Below are positions 1-6,467 of a stretch of 15,731 nt of DNA, piece by piece. The notes below the pieces were generated by a model. It did not search any database. It was not told the DNA's origin and saw nothing but the letters and a program-made list of their open reading frames with translations. The stretch covers positions 1 through 15,731 of the forward strand of contig JBLNCE010000123.1 in NCBI GenBank assembly GCA_050260415.1, written 5' to 3'. The stretch comes from JBLNCE01 sp050260415 (GTDB taxonomy: Bacteria; Bacillota; UBA4882; JAAYXC01). Positions within the stretch are counted from its first letter, which is position 1, and every line of letters starts with the position of its first letter. A program made the position numbers and the translations under genes.

Positions 1-206
1 TTCCCTCACCCGAATCACGGACGGTGAGGTGGATAAAGACCCTCTCATTAAGGAGGTCCAGGAACCTTGGTTCCGGTCGCGGGATTCCAAAGGGTGTGCG
101 ACCACACCCTTTGGTCCGGGAGGGTGCGGGAGGACGGATAGTGCCTCCCGCGACCCAGACTTGTTAACAGATGAAAGACACGCGGCTACAGAGAGCGTGG
201 TCTCTG
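1..206. other. Hairpin-rich region; candidate structured RNA, partial at left edge
   Basis: No convincing gene is visible here. Several strong stems can be drawn: 4-10 with 23-29 (7 bp); 61-74 (GGAAC stem); 87-98 with 103-114 (12 bp perfect, loop CGAC); 75-84 with 146-155 (10 bp perfect); and 189-194 with 201-206 (6 bp). A further 8-bp stem, 126-133 with 144-151, overlaps the 10-bp stem, so the two cannot form together. Alternative pairings of this kind are typical of regulatory RNAs, but dispersed palindromic repeats also produce them. The sequence does not match RNase P, SRP, 6S or any riboswitch consensus that I can recall. Strand is undetermined, and the left part lies outside the window. 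Confidence 0.4.
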
Positions 207-340
207 AACAGCAGAAGTATATCTTACTATAAGGCCCATGAAAAGCAAAACGCTTGTGATGGCGATTTTATGGTCGGCACAGCGATTTGGCGTGGAGAAT
301 CCTTGTAGAGCGGTCTTTCCCCATCTTTTCCTGTTTTCGC

Positions 341-369
341 TTGACGTGCTCTTTCTTTTTGTATATAAT
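341..369 (+). promoter_or_regulatory. Sigma-70-type promoter upstream of a short transcript
   Basis: TTGACG (341-346), a 17-bp spacer and TATAAT (364-369) form a near-consensus promoter with a predicted start near 376. The local sequence is AT-rich, unlike the surrounding DNA. The only thing directly downstream is the terminator at 386-430; the next gene has its own promoter at 479-509. Confidence 0.8.
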
Positions 370-385
370 ATAATGGCAAAATAAC

Positions 386-430
386 AAGAGACTTGGTTCT
401 CTCGGAAAAAACCAGGTCTCTTACTTTTTT
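386..430 (+). terminator. Intrinsic terminator directly after the 341-369 promoter
   Basis: Stem 386-398 pairs with 410-422 (13 bp, one G-U), with an 11-nt loop and a T-run at 425-430. It starts only about 10 nt after the predicted transcription start, so most transcripts should end at about 55 nt. It is either the terminator of a tiny RNA or an attenuator whose read-through would enter the MerR gene. Confidence 0.8.
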
Positions 431-478
431 GGAATTTATTCAACATAAAGAACCGTGTGCTTGGCTGATCGGGGCCAC

Positions 479-509
479 TTGACTCTCCCGTTACGGGAGG
501 GTGTATCTT
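479..509 (+). promoter_or_regulatory. MerR-type promoter/operator with 19-bp spacer and dyad
   Basis: TTGACT (479-484) and TATCTT (504-509) are 19 bp apart, longer than the usual 17. A perfect dyad, CTCCCGT-T-ACGGGAG (483-497), lies between them. The overlong spacer with an internal palindrome is the hallmark of promoters that MerR-family regulators activate by DNA distortion. It sits just upstream of the MerR gene at 564, which points to autoregulation. Confidence 0.85.
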
Positions 510-563
510 GAAGATGCGACAGGGACCGGTCGCCAATACCGCGGGCCCGCGGAGGTGCGTAGC

Positions 564-1376
564 ATGCTCAAGATCGGAGATTTCTCGCGACTCACATTCG
601 TATCCGTCAAGACCCTGCGCTATTACGACGAGTTCGGGCTGCTCAAGCCCCTAAAGGTGGACGAATTCACCGGCTACCGTTACTACACGGCGGAGCAGCT
701 TCCCCGGCTCAACCGGATCCTCGCCCTCAAGGACCTGGGCCTCTCGCTCGAGGAGATCAAGACGCTCCTGGACGAGGAGCCGACGGCGGACCAGATCCGT
801 GGCATGCTCCGGCTGAAGAAATTCGAAGCCGAGGAGAGGGTGGCGGAGGAACGGGCGCGGCTGGTCAGGGTCGAAGCGCGGCTCATACAGATCGAAAGGG
901 AGGGTAAGATGCCCATGTACGAAGTGGTTTTGAAGAAGATACCCGCCCAGCGTGTGGCGGCGGTCAGACGTAATATCCCGGACTACGGGCACCTGGGCGA
1001 GCTCTACGGGGAACTCTTTGGCTGTCTCGGCCGGAGCGGGGCGCGGCCGACGGGGCCGACGATCGCCATCTACCATGACCCGGAGTTCAAGGAGCAGAAC
1101 CCTGATGTGGAGGCGGCCATCCCGGTCGCGGGTGACCTGCCGGACGGCGGCGCGGTGCGGATCAGAGAACTGCCGGCCGCGGAGATGGCTAGCACCATCT
1201 ACCAGGGAAAATATGAAGAGATCGGCAACGGGTACAACGCCGTCATGGCCTGGCTCGAGCCCAACGGCTATCGTCTCGCCGGACCCATCCGCGAGGTCTA
1301 TCTGCGCGGCCCGGGGGATACCCAGGATCCGTCCCAGTACGTGACGGAGATCCAGGCGCCGGTGGAGAAGGCGTGA
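564..1376 (+). CDS. MerR-family transcriptional regulator with GyrI-like effector domain
   Basis: The protein has 270 residues. Residues 1-70 are a MerR winged-helix domain (MLKIGDFSRLTFVSVKTLRY at the start, then YYDEFGLLKP and GYRYY). Residues about 75-115 are a charged coiled coil for dimerisation. Residues about 118-268 resemble the GyrI-like/BmrR-type small-molecule-binding domain (MYEVVLKKIPAQRVAAVRR at the start, a YQGKYEEI stretch, and an EVYL...TEIQAPV ending). Proteins of this layout (BmrR, BltR, Mta-like) sense lipophilic or cationic compounds and usually activate efflux or their own transcription. ATG 564 is chosen over upstream in-frame GTGs because GGAGGT (551-556) lies 7 nt before it and the MerR domain begins there. 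It should bind the dyad promoter at 479-509. No efflux gene is adjacent, so the target is unknown. A terminator follows at 1400. Confidence 0.93.
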   Translation: MLKIGDFSRLTFVSVKTLRYYDEFGLLKPLKVDEFTGYRYYTAEQLPRLNRILALKDLGLSLEEIKTLLDEEPTADQIRGMLRLKKFEAEERVAEERARLVRVEARLIQIEREGKMPMYEVVLKKIPAQRVAAVRRNIPDYGHLGELYGELFGCLGRSGARPTGPTIAIYHDPEFKEQNPDVEAAIPVAGDLPDGGAVRIRELPAAEMASTIYQGKYEEIGNGYNAVMAWLEPNGYRLAGPIREVYLRGPGDTQDPSQYVTEIQAPVEKA

Positions 1377-1399
1377 CAAAACACGGTCCGTTCCCATCC

Positions 1400-1431
1400 A
1401 GGGGCGCGGCACGCTGCGCCCCTTTTCTTTT
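1400..1431 (+). terminator. Rho-independent terminator after the MerR gene
   Basis: GGGGCGC (1401-1407) pairs with GCGCCCC (1416-1422), extended by A1400-T1423, with an 8-nt loop. The T-rich tract TTTTCTTTT at 1423-1431 follows. It separates the MerR unit from the SPFH operon. Confidence 0.88.
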
Positions 1432-1485
1432 CGCCGTAATCTTCACGACGAACGCCAGTCGCCCGTGTTGTTTTCTTTGCTGTTA

Positions 1486-1494
1486 TGGTAATAT
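1486..1494 (+). promoter_or_regulatory. Possible extended -10 promoter for the SPFH pair
   Basis: TGGTAATAT (TG-n-TAATAT) resembles an extended -10 element, in a locally AT-rich stretch about 110 nt upstream of the first SPFH gene. No good -35 is seen at 16-18 bp, which extended -10 promoters can tolerate. Confidence 0.4.
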
Positions 1495-1604
1495 GAGATG
1501 CGACAGTTTCTGTGAGGGAGGGGCGCGTCGTGGAGGTACACGAACCGCCGGCTTCTCTTACGGAATCTTGATGGGTTCATGATATCATCGTAAGGAGGGT
1601 AGCC

Positions 1605-2600
1605 ATGGATACCGTAAACGGCGTAATTATCGGGTTCCTGGCCTGGTTCTTCGTGCGTTGTATCTTGAGCGGTTTCTTTACGGTGGACCAGAATCAACGG
1701 GCGGTAAAGACGGTTCTCGGGCGAGCGCAGCGCGTGCCGGACAAAACCACGCTCGACGACCCCATCGCCGAGTGGCTCCGCGAGGACGAACGCGAACGCT
1801 ATACCTACCCGCAGCTCCGGGTCATCCCGCCCGGAGGGCCTTATTTCAAATGGCCCTGGGAGAAAGTCTACAAAGTCTCCGTGGCGACCGAGACCGTGAA
1901 CATGGCTTACGATCCGGACGCCCCGCAGGCAAACCGCGGCAACACGATCCTGGAAGCCGTAACCAAAGACCAGCTCAACATCGGGCTGACGGGCCAGATC
2001 CGCTACCGGGTATCGGAACGCAACCTCTACGCTTACCTATTCGGGGTCAAGAACCCGCTCGCGCACGTCATGGGCTATTTCGTTTCCGTGCTGCGCGAAC
2101 GCATCGCCACTTTTGAGGCGCCGCCGGCCGCCGCCGGCGAGACGGCGGGGAAAAACCTGACCGAAGCCATGGCGGCACAGGGCGTGTCGATCAACGATCT
2201 CCGCAAGAACTTGCGGGATCTGAATGACCGCATGGATCAAGAATGCCGGGTATCGGCGGCCCGTTACGGTGTGGTGCTGGAAGCCACGCTCATCACCGGG
2301 ATCGATCCGCCGCCGGAGGTGGAGTCGGCCCTCGCGGCGATCAATACCGCCCACAACCAGGTCTCTTCGGATATCAGCCTGGCGCAAGCCGCGGCGGATC
2401 AAAAGATCGTGCAATCCAAACGGGCGGTCGAGATCGAGACGCTCAAGGCCGAGGCGGAGGTGGAGCCCTTGCAACGCTTGGCGGAACAGTTGACCGAGCT
2501 GAAGCGGGAGGGACACGGAGTCCTCGACGCCTATGTGCGGAATGTCAGGCTGGCCCTGCTGGAACGCGCCGACCGCGTGATCCTGGAGGTGAAGCCATGA
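1605..2600 (+). CDS. SPFH/band-7 domain membrane protein, first of a pair
   Basis: The protein has 331 residues. A membrane segment at residues 6-27 is followed by FTVDQNQRAVKTVLGRAQRV, the usual entry into an SPFH (stomatin/prohibitin/flotillin/HflKC) domain. The domain runs to about residue 245. It contains a long insertion after the first strands (DDPIAEWLREDERERYTYPQ) and a conserved-looking PGGPYFKWPWEKVYKV turn. Residues about 245-310 are Ala/Glu-rich and probably coiled coil, as in oligomerising SPFH proteins. A strong ribosome site (AAGGAGGG, 1591-1598) precedes ATG 1605. Its stop overlaps the next gene's ATG (ATGA, 2597-2600), implying coupled translation and a heteromeric complex, by analogy with HflK-HflC. 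No adjacent protease (FtsH) or NfeD-like partner is present, so the role is unknown beyond membrane microdomain or scaffold. Confidence 0.88.
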   Translation: MDTVNGVIIGFLAWFFVRCILSGFFTVDQNQRAVKTVLGRAQRVPDKTTLDDPIAEWLREDERERYTYPQLRVIPPGGPYFKWPWEKVYKVSVATETVNMAYDPDAPQANRGNTILEAVTKDQLNIGLTGQIRYRVSERNLYAYLFGVKNPLAHVMGYFVSVLRERIATFEAPPAAAGETAGKNLTEAMAAQGVSINDLRKNLRDLNDRMDQECRVSAARYGVVLEATLITGIDPPPEVESALAAINTAHNQVSSDISLAQAAADQKIVQSKRAVEIETLKAEAEVEPLQRLAEQLTELKREGHGVLDAYVRNVRLALLERADRVILEVKP

Positions 2601-3562
2601 ATCCGCTTCTTGTCACGTCCGTCGCCGCTTTTTTCGGTTTTTTGCTCGGCATACCGCTGCTATTGGCCTTGTTCCGCCTTTTCGGCTTGTATACGATCGT
2701 GCAGGAGCGGCAATCCCTGGTGTATGTGCTTTTCGGCAGCGTGGTCTGCCGGATCACGGAGCCCGGTATCCATTTCCTGTGGCTGCGGATGGGGTGGCGG
2801 GCCTTGATCGTCAACTGGCTCGGCCGGTGTCATCGGATCGACATGCGCCTGGACCAGGAATATCTCCGCAGCCAGCCGGTGAATTCCGAAGAGGGCGCGC
2901 CCATGGGCATCGGCATCTGGTACGAGATGTACATCAGCGACCCATTGGCATACCTCTTCCGCAACACCGACCCGCGCGGATCGTTGGCAGCCAATGTCGG
3001 CAATTCCACCGTGCGCTGCCTGAGCAATCTGCCGTTGGAACGGATGATGTCGGACCGCCACGCCATGAGCCAGACCGTGCGCGAAGAGGTTTCCCCGAAG
3101 TCGCATGAATGGGGTTATAAACTGGGGTCCGCCTATGTGCGCAAGGTCCATTTTCGCGACGGGGGTATGATCCGGCAGATCGAGAGCAAGGTTGTCAACC
3201 GGCTGCGGCAGGTGACCTCGGCCATTAAGCAGGACGGCGCCAACCAGGTGGCCATCATCGCCAGCACGGCCGAACGCGCGGCCGCGATCGAGTTCGCCAA
3301 GGCCGCGGCCATCCGCCCGAAGATCGTGGGCGATACCTTGCGGCGGATCTCCCAGGATCCAGAGGTGGCCGCCACGATGTTCAAGATCCTGGAGATGCAG
3401 CGCATGATCGACGGCCAGGTGGCGGTCGTGGCCATCCCGCCCGGCAGCGATCTCTTGGCCCAGATGCTTGCCGCGGGACGGACGCCGGCCGAGACGGCGA
3501 ACCCACACGGTCGAACCCCGGCGAAAGGCCGGTCCGATAAGACGGGGGAGAATGAAAGTTAA
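2597..3562 (+). CDS. SPFH/band-7 domain membrane protein, second of a pair
   Basis: The protein has 321 residues. It starts at ATG 2597, which overlaps the upstream stop by 4 nt and has GGAGGTGA (2585-2592) inside the end of the upstream gene. A longer reading frame exists upstream but overlaps the first SPFH gene and lacks family features. A long hydrophobic stretch at residues 5-31 is followed by IVQERQSLVYVLFGSV and an EPGIHFLW motif, typical of the start of a band-7 domain. The region around residues 215-255 (ASTAERAAAIEFAKAAAIRP) is Ala/Glu-rich like the SPFH C-terminal helix. The last 35 residues are Pro/Gly/Arg-rich and probably disordered. It most likely assembles with the upstream SPFH protein. 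Function is otherwise unknown. Confidence 0.85.
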   Translation: MNPLLVTSVAAFFGFLLGIPLLLALFRLFGLYTIVQERQSLVYVLFGSVVCRITEPGIHFLWLRMGWRALIVNWLGRCHRIDMRLDQEYLRSQPVNSEEGAPMGIGIWYEMYISDPLAYLFRNTDPRGSLAANVGNSTVRCLSNLPLERMMSDRHAMSQTVREEVSPKSHEWGYKLGSAYVRKVHFRDGGMIRQIESKVVNRLRQVTSAIKQDGANQVAIIASTAERAAAIEFAKAAAIRPKIVGDTLRRISQDPEVAATMFKILEMQRMIDGQVAVVAIPPGSDLLAQMLAAGRTPAETANPHGRTPAKGRSDKTGENES

Positions 3563-3592
3563 CTCAAACTCATTATCACAGAAGCTCGATGC

Positions 3593-3641
3593 AGGCCCTC
3601 TCCCCCTCGGTCCCCCTCTCCCGCGAGCGCGGGAGAGGGGG
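3593..3641. repeat. Dispersed palindromic intergenic repeat (copy A)
   Basis: The 23 bases at 3593-3615 recur exactly, inverted, at 6174-6196. They run into a 14-bp perfect hairpin: 3612-3625 pairs with 3628-3641, with an AG loop and the core CCCTCTCCCGCG. Related CCCTCTCCC palindromes are at 5970-5990 and 11483-11503. It lies between the SPFH pair and the PHP gene. The stem could slow RNA decay or end transcription, but no T-run follows. Confidence 0.75.
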
Positions 3642-3699
3642 GAATGAAAGCGAGGTTTACTAGAAAACACAAACCCGCAATGGCAGGTGATCGATTCCC

Positions 3700-4590
3700 A
3701 TGAAGCAGTTTCGCTACGACACGTCCGGTCATTGGTACAAGGGCAACGTCCACTTGCACAGCACCGTTTCCGACGGCGGCAAGACCTTTGGCGAGATGGC
3801 GGCGCTCTACGCCGCGGCGGGGTATGATTTTCTTTTTCGCACCGATCATTGGGCGCCCTCGGATACGTCGGCGGATGCGGAGGCCTATCCGCTCCTGTGG
3901 CTGGACGGCGTCGAGTTCGACGGCCGTGACCATACCGGCGCGATGTTCCATTTCGTCTGCCTCGGTCCCGTTAGCGGGATCGACCGCGCCATGGGTTTGG
4001 CGGAGGCACTGCGAGCGGCGCGGGAACAAGGGGCCTTGATCGTCCTGGCGCATCCGCACTGGTGCGGGAATACCACCGATGACGGTCTGCGCTGGCGGCC
4101 GGACGGTGTCGAGGTATACAACCACGTCTGTCATTGGTTGAACGGGAAGAGCGGCGGCCTGGTCCATTGGGAGGCAGTGCTGCGGCAGAACCCGAACGCC
4201 CTCGCGTTCGCGGTCGACGACGCGCACCTGCGCCCCGAACATCCGGGCTGGAACGGGGGCTGGATCGTGGTAAATGCCGGGGAATGCTCGGCGTCCGCGA
4301 TCATGGCTTCCATCCGCCGCGGCAACTTCTTTGCCACCTGCGGACCGGAATTTCGTTCAATCCAGCTCGACGGGCGTGATCTGCGGCTCCGGACGTCCCC
4401 CGTCCGCTTCATAAGGCTGGCCGGGCCCGGCTGCCTCGGGAAGCGCTTGGGATCATTCGACGGGCCGCTCATGACCGAGGCCGTCCTGACGGTACCGGAG
4501 GATTGGGACTACGTTTATCTTGAGATCGAGGATGAGGCGCGGCGGCGGGCTTGGACGAATGGCCTCTTTGCCGTCACCGGCGGGAGGTAG
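3700..4590 (+). CDS. PHP-domain metal-dependent phosphoesterase-like protein
   Basis: The protein has 296 residues and nearly the full ligand set of the PHP fold: HLH (18-20), TDH (48-50), Glu72 in GVEF, His84 in the FHF strand, LAHPH (116-120) and DDAH (173-176). PHP domains bind two or three metals and hydrolyse phosphomonoesters or phosphodiesters. Stand-alone members include histidinol phosphatase and nucleotide phosphatases. The C-terminal part (about 205-296) looks like a small beta domain. ATG 3700 follows AGGTGATC (3684-3691). The MBL-fold gene starts 4 nt after its stop, with its ribosome site inside this gene's end, so the two are very likely co-translated. The substrate cannot be told from sequence. 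Confidence 0.88.
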   Translation: MKQFRYDTSGHWYKGNVHLHSTVSDGGKTFGEMAALYAAAGYDFLFRTDHWAPSDTSADAEAYPLLWLDGVEFDGRDHTGAMFHFVCLGPVSGIDRAMGLAEALRAAREQGALIVLAHPHWCGNTTDDGLRWRPDGVEVYNHVCHWLNGKSGGLVHWEAVLRQNPNALAFAVDDAHLRPEHPGWNGGWIVVNAGECSASAIMASIRRGNFFATCGPEFRSIQLDGRDLRLRTSPVRFIRLAGPGCLGKRLGSFDGPLMTEAVLTVPEDWDYVYLEIEDEARRRAWTNGLFAVTGGR

Positions 4591-4594
4591 CCGC

Positions 4595-5344
4595 ATGCAA
4601 CTCCAATTGATTCGTAACGCCACTATGCGCATGACCTACGCGCGGCGGACGTTTATCACCGATCCCTACCTGGCGGCCAAACACTCGCGGCCTTCATACA
4701 GGGGGATCGCGCCCAATCCCCTGGTGGATCTGCCTTGCGCGCCGCACGAGGCAATCGCGGGCATCGAGATGGCGATCGTCTCCCACTTGCATTCGGACCA
4801 TTTCGATCCCGCCGCGCGGGATCTCTTGCCGAAGGACGTCGATCTCCTCTGCCCACCGGAAGACAGCGTGGAGATGGAGACCAGAGGTTTTCGGCATGTG
4901 TTGCCGGTGGTGAAAACGATTGATTGGCAAGGGATAACGATTACGCGTACGCCATGTCGACACGGCTCGGGCGATGTGCTGAAGGAGATGGGCGAAGCCT
5001 CCGGCTTCGTTTTCCAGGCCGACGGCGAGCCGACCGTCTACTGGGTGGGAGATTCGATCTGGTACGGGGCGGTGGCCGAAGTCATCTCGGGGGTCAAGCC
5101 GGAGATCATTATCACGCATTCAGGCGGGGCGGTTTGGGGCGACGGCGTCCCGATCGTCATGGATGCACCGCAGACCACCGCGCTGTGCCATGCGGCGCCT
5201 AATAGTATCGTGATCGCCGTCCATATGGAAGCGCTCGATCATACGACCGTTTCCCGCCAGGCCCTGCGTGATTACGCGGAGGCGAACGGCATCGGGCCGG
5301 AGCGGCTGCTAATCCCGTGGGACGGGGAGAGACTAGTCTTTTGA
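4595..5344 (+). CDS. Metallo-beta-lactamase-fold hydrolase (UlaG-like)
   Basis: The protein has 249 residues. The MBL signature HLHSDH is at 64-69. Other likely ligands are His123 (CRHGSG), Asp153 (WVGDS) and His210 (AVHMEALDH). ITDPYL near residue 21 matches the early DP motif of the UlaG/RNase Z-like branch of the superfamily, whose members include L-ascorbate-6-phosphate lactonase. ATG 4595 is chosen because GGGAGGT (4582-4588) sits 6 nt upstream; an in-frame extension into the PHP gene has no family resemblance. It is coupled to the PHP-domain gene, so the two may act on the same phosphorylated or lactone substrate (inference). It converges on the minus-strand zincin gene. Confidence 0.87.
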   Translation: MQLQLIRNATMRMTYARRTFITDPYLAAKHSRPSYRGIAPNPLVDLPCAPHEAIAGIEMAIVSHLHSDHFDPAARDLLPKDVDLLCPPEDSVEMETRGFRHVLPVVKTIDWQGITITRTPCRHGSGDVLKEMGEASGFVFQADGEPTVYWVGDSIWYGAVAEVISGVKPEIIITHSGGAVWGDGVPIVMDAPQTTALCHAAPNSIVIAVHMEALDHTTVSRQALRDYAEANGIGPERLLIPWDGERLVF

Positions 5345-5373
5345 TCCGGATTGAAAAACATGCCGATTAACCG

Positions 5374-5399
5374 CAGAGACGCTGGGACGCCGAGAAACC
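5374..5399. repeat. CGCAGAGACGC-type dispersed repeat fragment
   Basis: The stretch contains CCGCAGAGACGCTGGGACGC, with a GACGC-type element repeated at about 10-11 bp. It resembles a short intergenic repeat seen in many unrelated bacterial genomes. Only one copy is in this window, so the call rests on resemblance. It fills the 103-bp gap between two convergent genes, and no terminator is evident there. Confidence 0.3.
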
Positions 5400-5447
5400 G
5401 GTGGCGATCCACGTGGAATGTGCCGTGGCGCGGATGTTTGCGTAATC

Positions 5448-5834
5448 TCATCGGTCCCCGGGCCGCAGGAATTCCGCCAGTCTTTCTTCATCCTCCCGTT
5501 CCAGATCGCGGACGCCGGCCAGCCCTTCGATGTGGTGCCGTAGTTCGTGCGCGATGGTGGCGCGGGCTTCCCTTTCCCAGGACGCGATACGGGCGCTGCC
5601 CATGATACGCCGGAAGGATCCGTGATAGATCACGATGAGACGGCCAAGCCCGGGCTCCTCGACCAGATACTCGCCGAGCACGTAGAGATCGGGCCGCTCG
5701 GCGCGCTTGGTCTCCGGCAAGACGATGATGCCGCCGTTCAGGCCGGCGAGCAAAGCCGGGGGAATGTCCTCGCAGAGCCGCCCGATCAGGTCCGTGAACG
5801 TTGCCAGGTCAAGGGGGCCGTTATCCGCGCGCAT
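5448..5834 (-). CDS. Small zincin-like metallopeptidase family protein
   Basis: The protein has 128 residues. It carries HELRHH (96-101), an HExxH zinc site in the context TIAHELRHHIEGL, followed by acidic residues (Asp110, Glu112) that may supply the third ligand. Upstream elements (IPPALLAGLNGGIIVLPE, then LGEY, then RLIVIYHGSFRRI) match the order seen in the short zincin_1 family (Pfam PF06262), usually about 110-150 residues with no signal peptide. The biochemical role of that family is not established. The start at 5834 has only a weak ribosome site (AAAGGCGG). It is a single gene on the minus strand, convergent with the MBL-fold gene. Confidence 0.78.
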   Translation of the reverse strand: MRADNGPLDLATFTDLIGRLCEDIPPALLAGLNGGIIVLPETKRAERPDLYVLGEYLVEEPGLGRLIVIYHGSFRRIMGSARIASWEREARATIAHELRHHIEGLAGVRDLEREDEERLAEFLRPGDR

Positions 5835-6035
5835 GAGAGCATCCGCCTTTCGCGGTACTTCGGGGACAAACCACCCGCTTCTTGATCTTCGCCGCGCCGC
5901 AACCCTACACCTTCGGCCCGCCCGGGGATCTTAAAGCGGTGCGAAAAGGGCCAATCCTCGCCTCACATCCCCTCTCCCGCACTCGCGGGGGACCGAGGGC
6001 ATAAGCGCTAACTTAGGTGAAAAAGACTGAGATCG

Positions 6036-6125
6036 GGGGTCGGTATCGGCATCGGGGTCGAAGGTTTTTTCGAGGAGATCGAGTATAGCGGGATCGATTT
6101 CGATCGCGATCCCGATTCCGACCCC
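6036..6125. repeat. Imperfect 90-bp palindrome built of GATCGG/CGATCC units
   Basis: GGGGTCGG (6036-6043) is the start and CCGACCCC (6118-6125) the end of a long imperfect inverted repeat. Each arm is made of about 6-bp units of the type GGTATC/GGCATC/GGGGTC on one side and CGATCC/CGATTC on the other. The short-period, dyad-symmetric composition resembles intergenic palindromic repeats that spread as non-coding elements. It is not a CRISPR because there are no distinct spacers. Confidence 0.55.
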
Positions 6126-6173
6126 GCGGAAAGACCGGTTAGGCGTGGTAAGAAGACTAAAGTTGGCGCATAT

Positions 6174-6196
6174 GGGGACCGAGGGGGAGAGGGCCT
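6174..6196. repeat. Dispersed intergenic repeat (copy B, inverted)
   Basis: These 23 bases are the exact reverse complement of 3593-3615. The adjoining hairpin half of copy A is not present here, so only part of the element is shared. Confidence 0.75.
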
Positions 6197-6426
6197 TCCT
6201 CGTTCGGCAATCATGAATCGACGGAGATGCCCGCGGCGAAACAGGACCCGCAAATTACGCGGACTCCCGCCGCACGGCTCTCCACGCGCTTGGTCGATCA
6301 CCCAAGGTATGTCTCTGGCAAAACGTCCTCTCCCCGGTGTGCCGGAGATGGCTTTCCGCGTTAATCATCCTCCATGGGCGGGCGGCGGGCAAGATAAAGA
6401 ACGACTATGAAGGAACAATACCGGCG

Positions 6427-6435
6427 TGCTATAAT
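6427..6435 (+). promoter_or_regulatory. Extended -10 promoter of smpB
   Basis: TG-C-TATAAT (TG at 6427-6428, TATAAT at 6430-6435) is a perfect extended -10 element. No -35 is evident. The predicted start near 6442 rules out the GTG at 6441 as initiation codon and favours TTG 6468. Confidence 0.65.
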
Positions 6436-6467
6436 ATTACGTGTCTTTGCGGAGGGAGGGGTTGTCG

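Larger units (their letters stand above)
5835..6425. other. 591-bp intergenic region with repeats, no gene seen
   Basis: I see no reading frame with coding character here. It contains a CCCTCTCCC repeat at 5970-5990, the imperfect palindrome at 6036-6125 and the inverted 23-base repeat at 6174-6196. The remainder, 6200-6425, shows nothing that I can assign up to the smpB promoter. Confidence 0.6.

Noticed and set aside
1..240. RNase P RNA, SRP RNA or a T-box leader
   Set aside because: The conserved cores of these RNAs are not found on either strand, and no suitable gene follows for a T-box.
651..1412. Long antisense open frame opposite the MerR gene
   Set aside because: It shadows a clear MerR protein, lacks a ribosome site and has no family resemblance. 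The same applies to 2660-3670, 3559-4242, 6792-7508 and 9207-9848 on the minus strand.
2243..2596. Longer N-terminus for the second SPFH protein
   Set aside because: It overlaps the first SPFH gene by about 350 bp. The ATGA overlap with a strong ribosome site and membrane segment marks the start at 2597.
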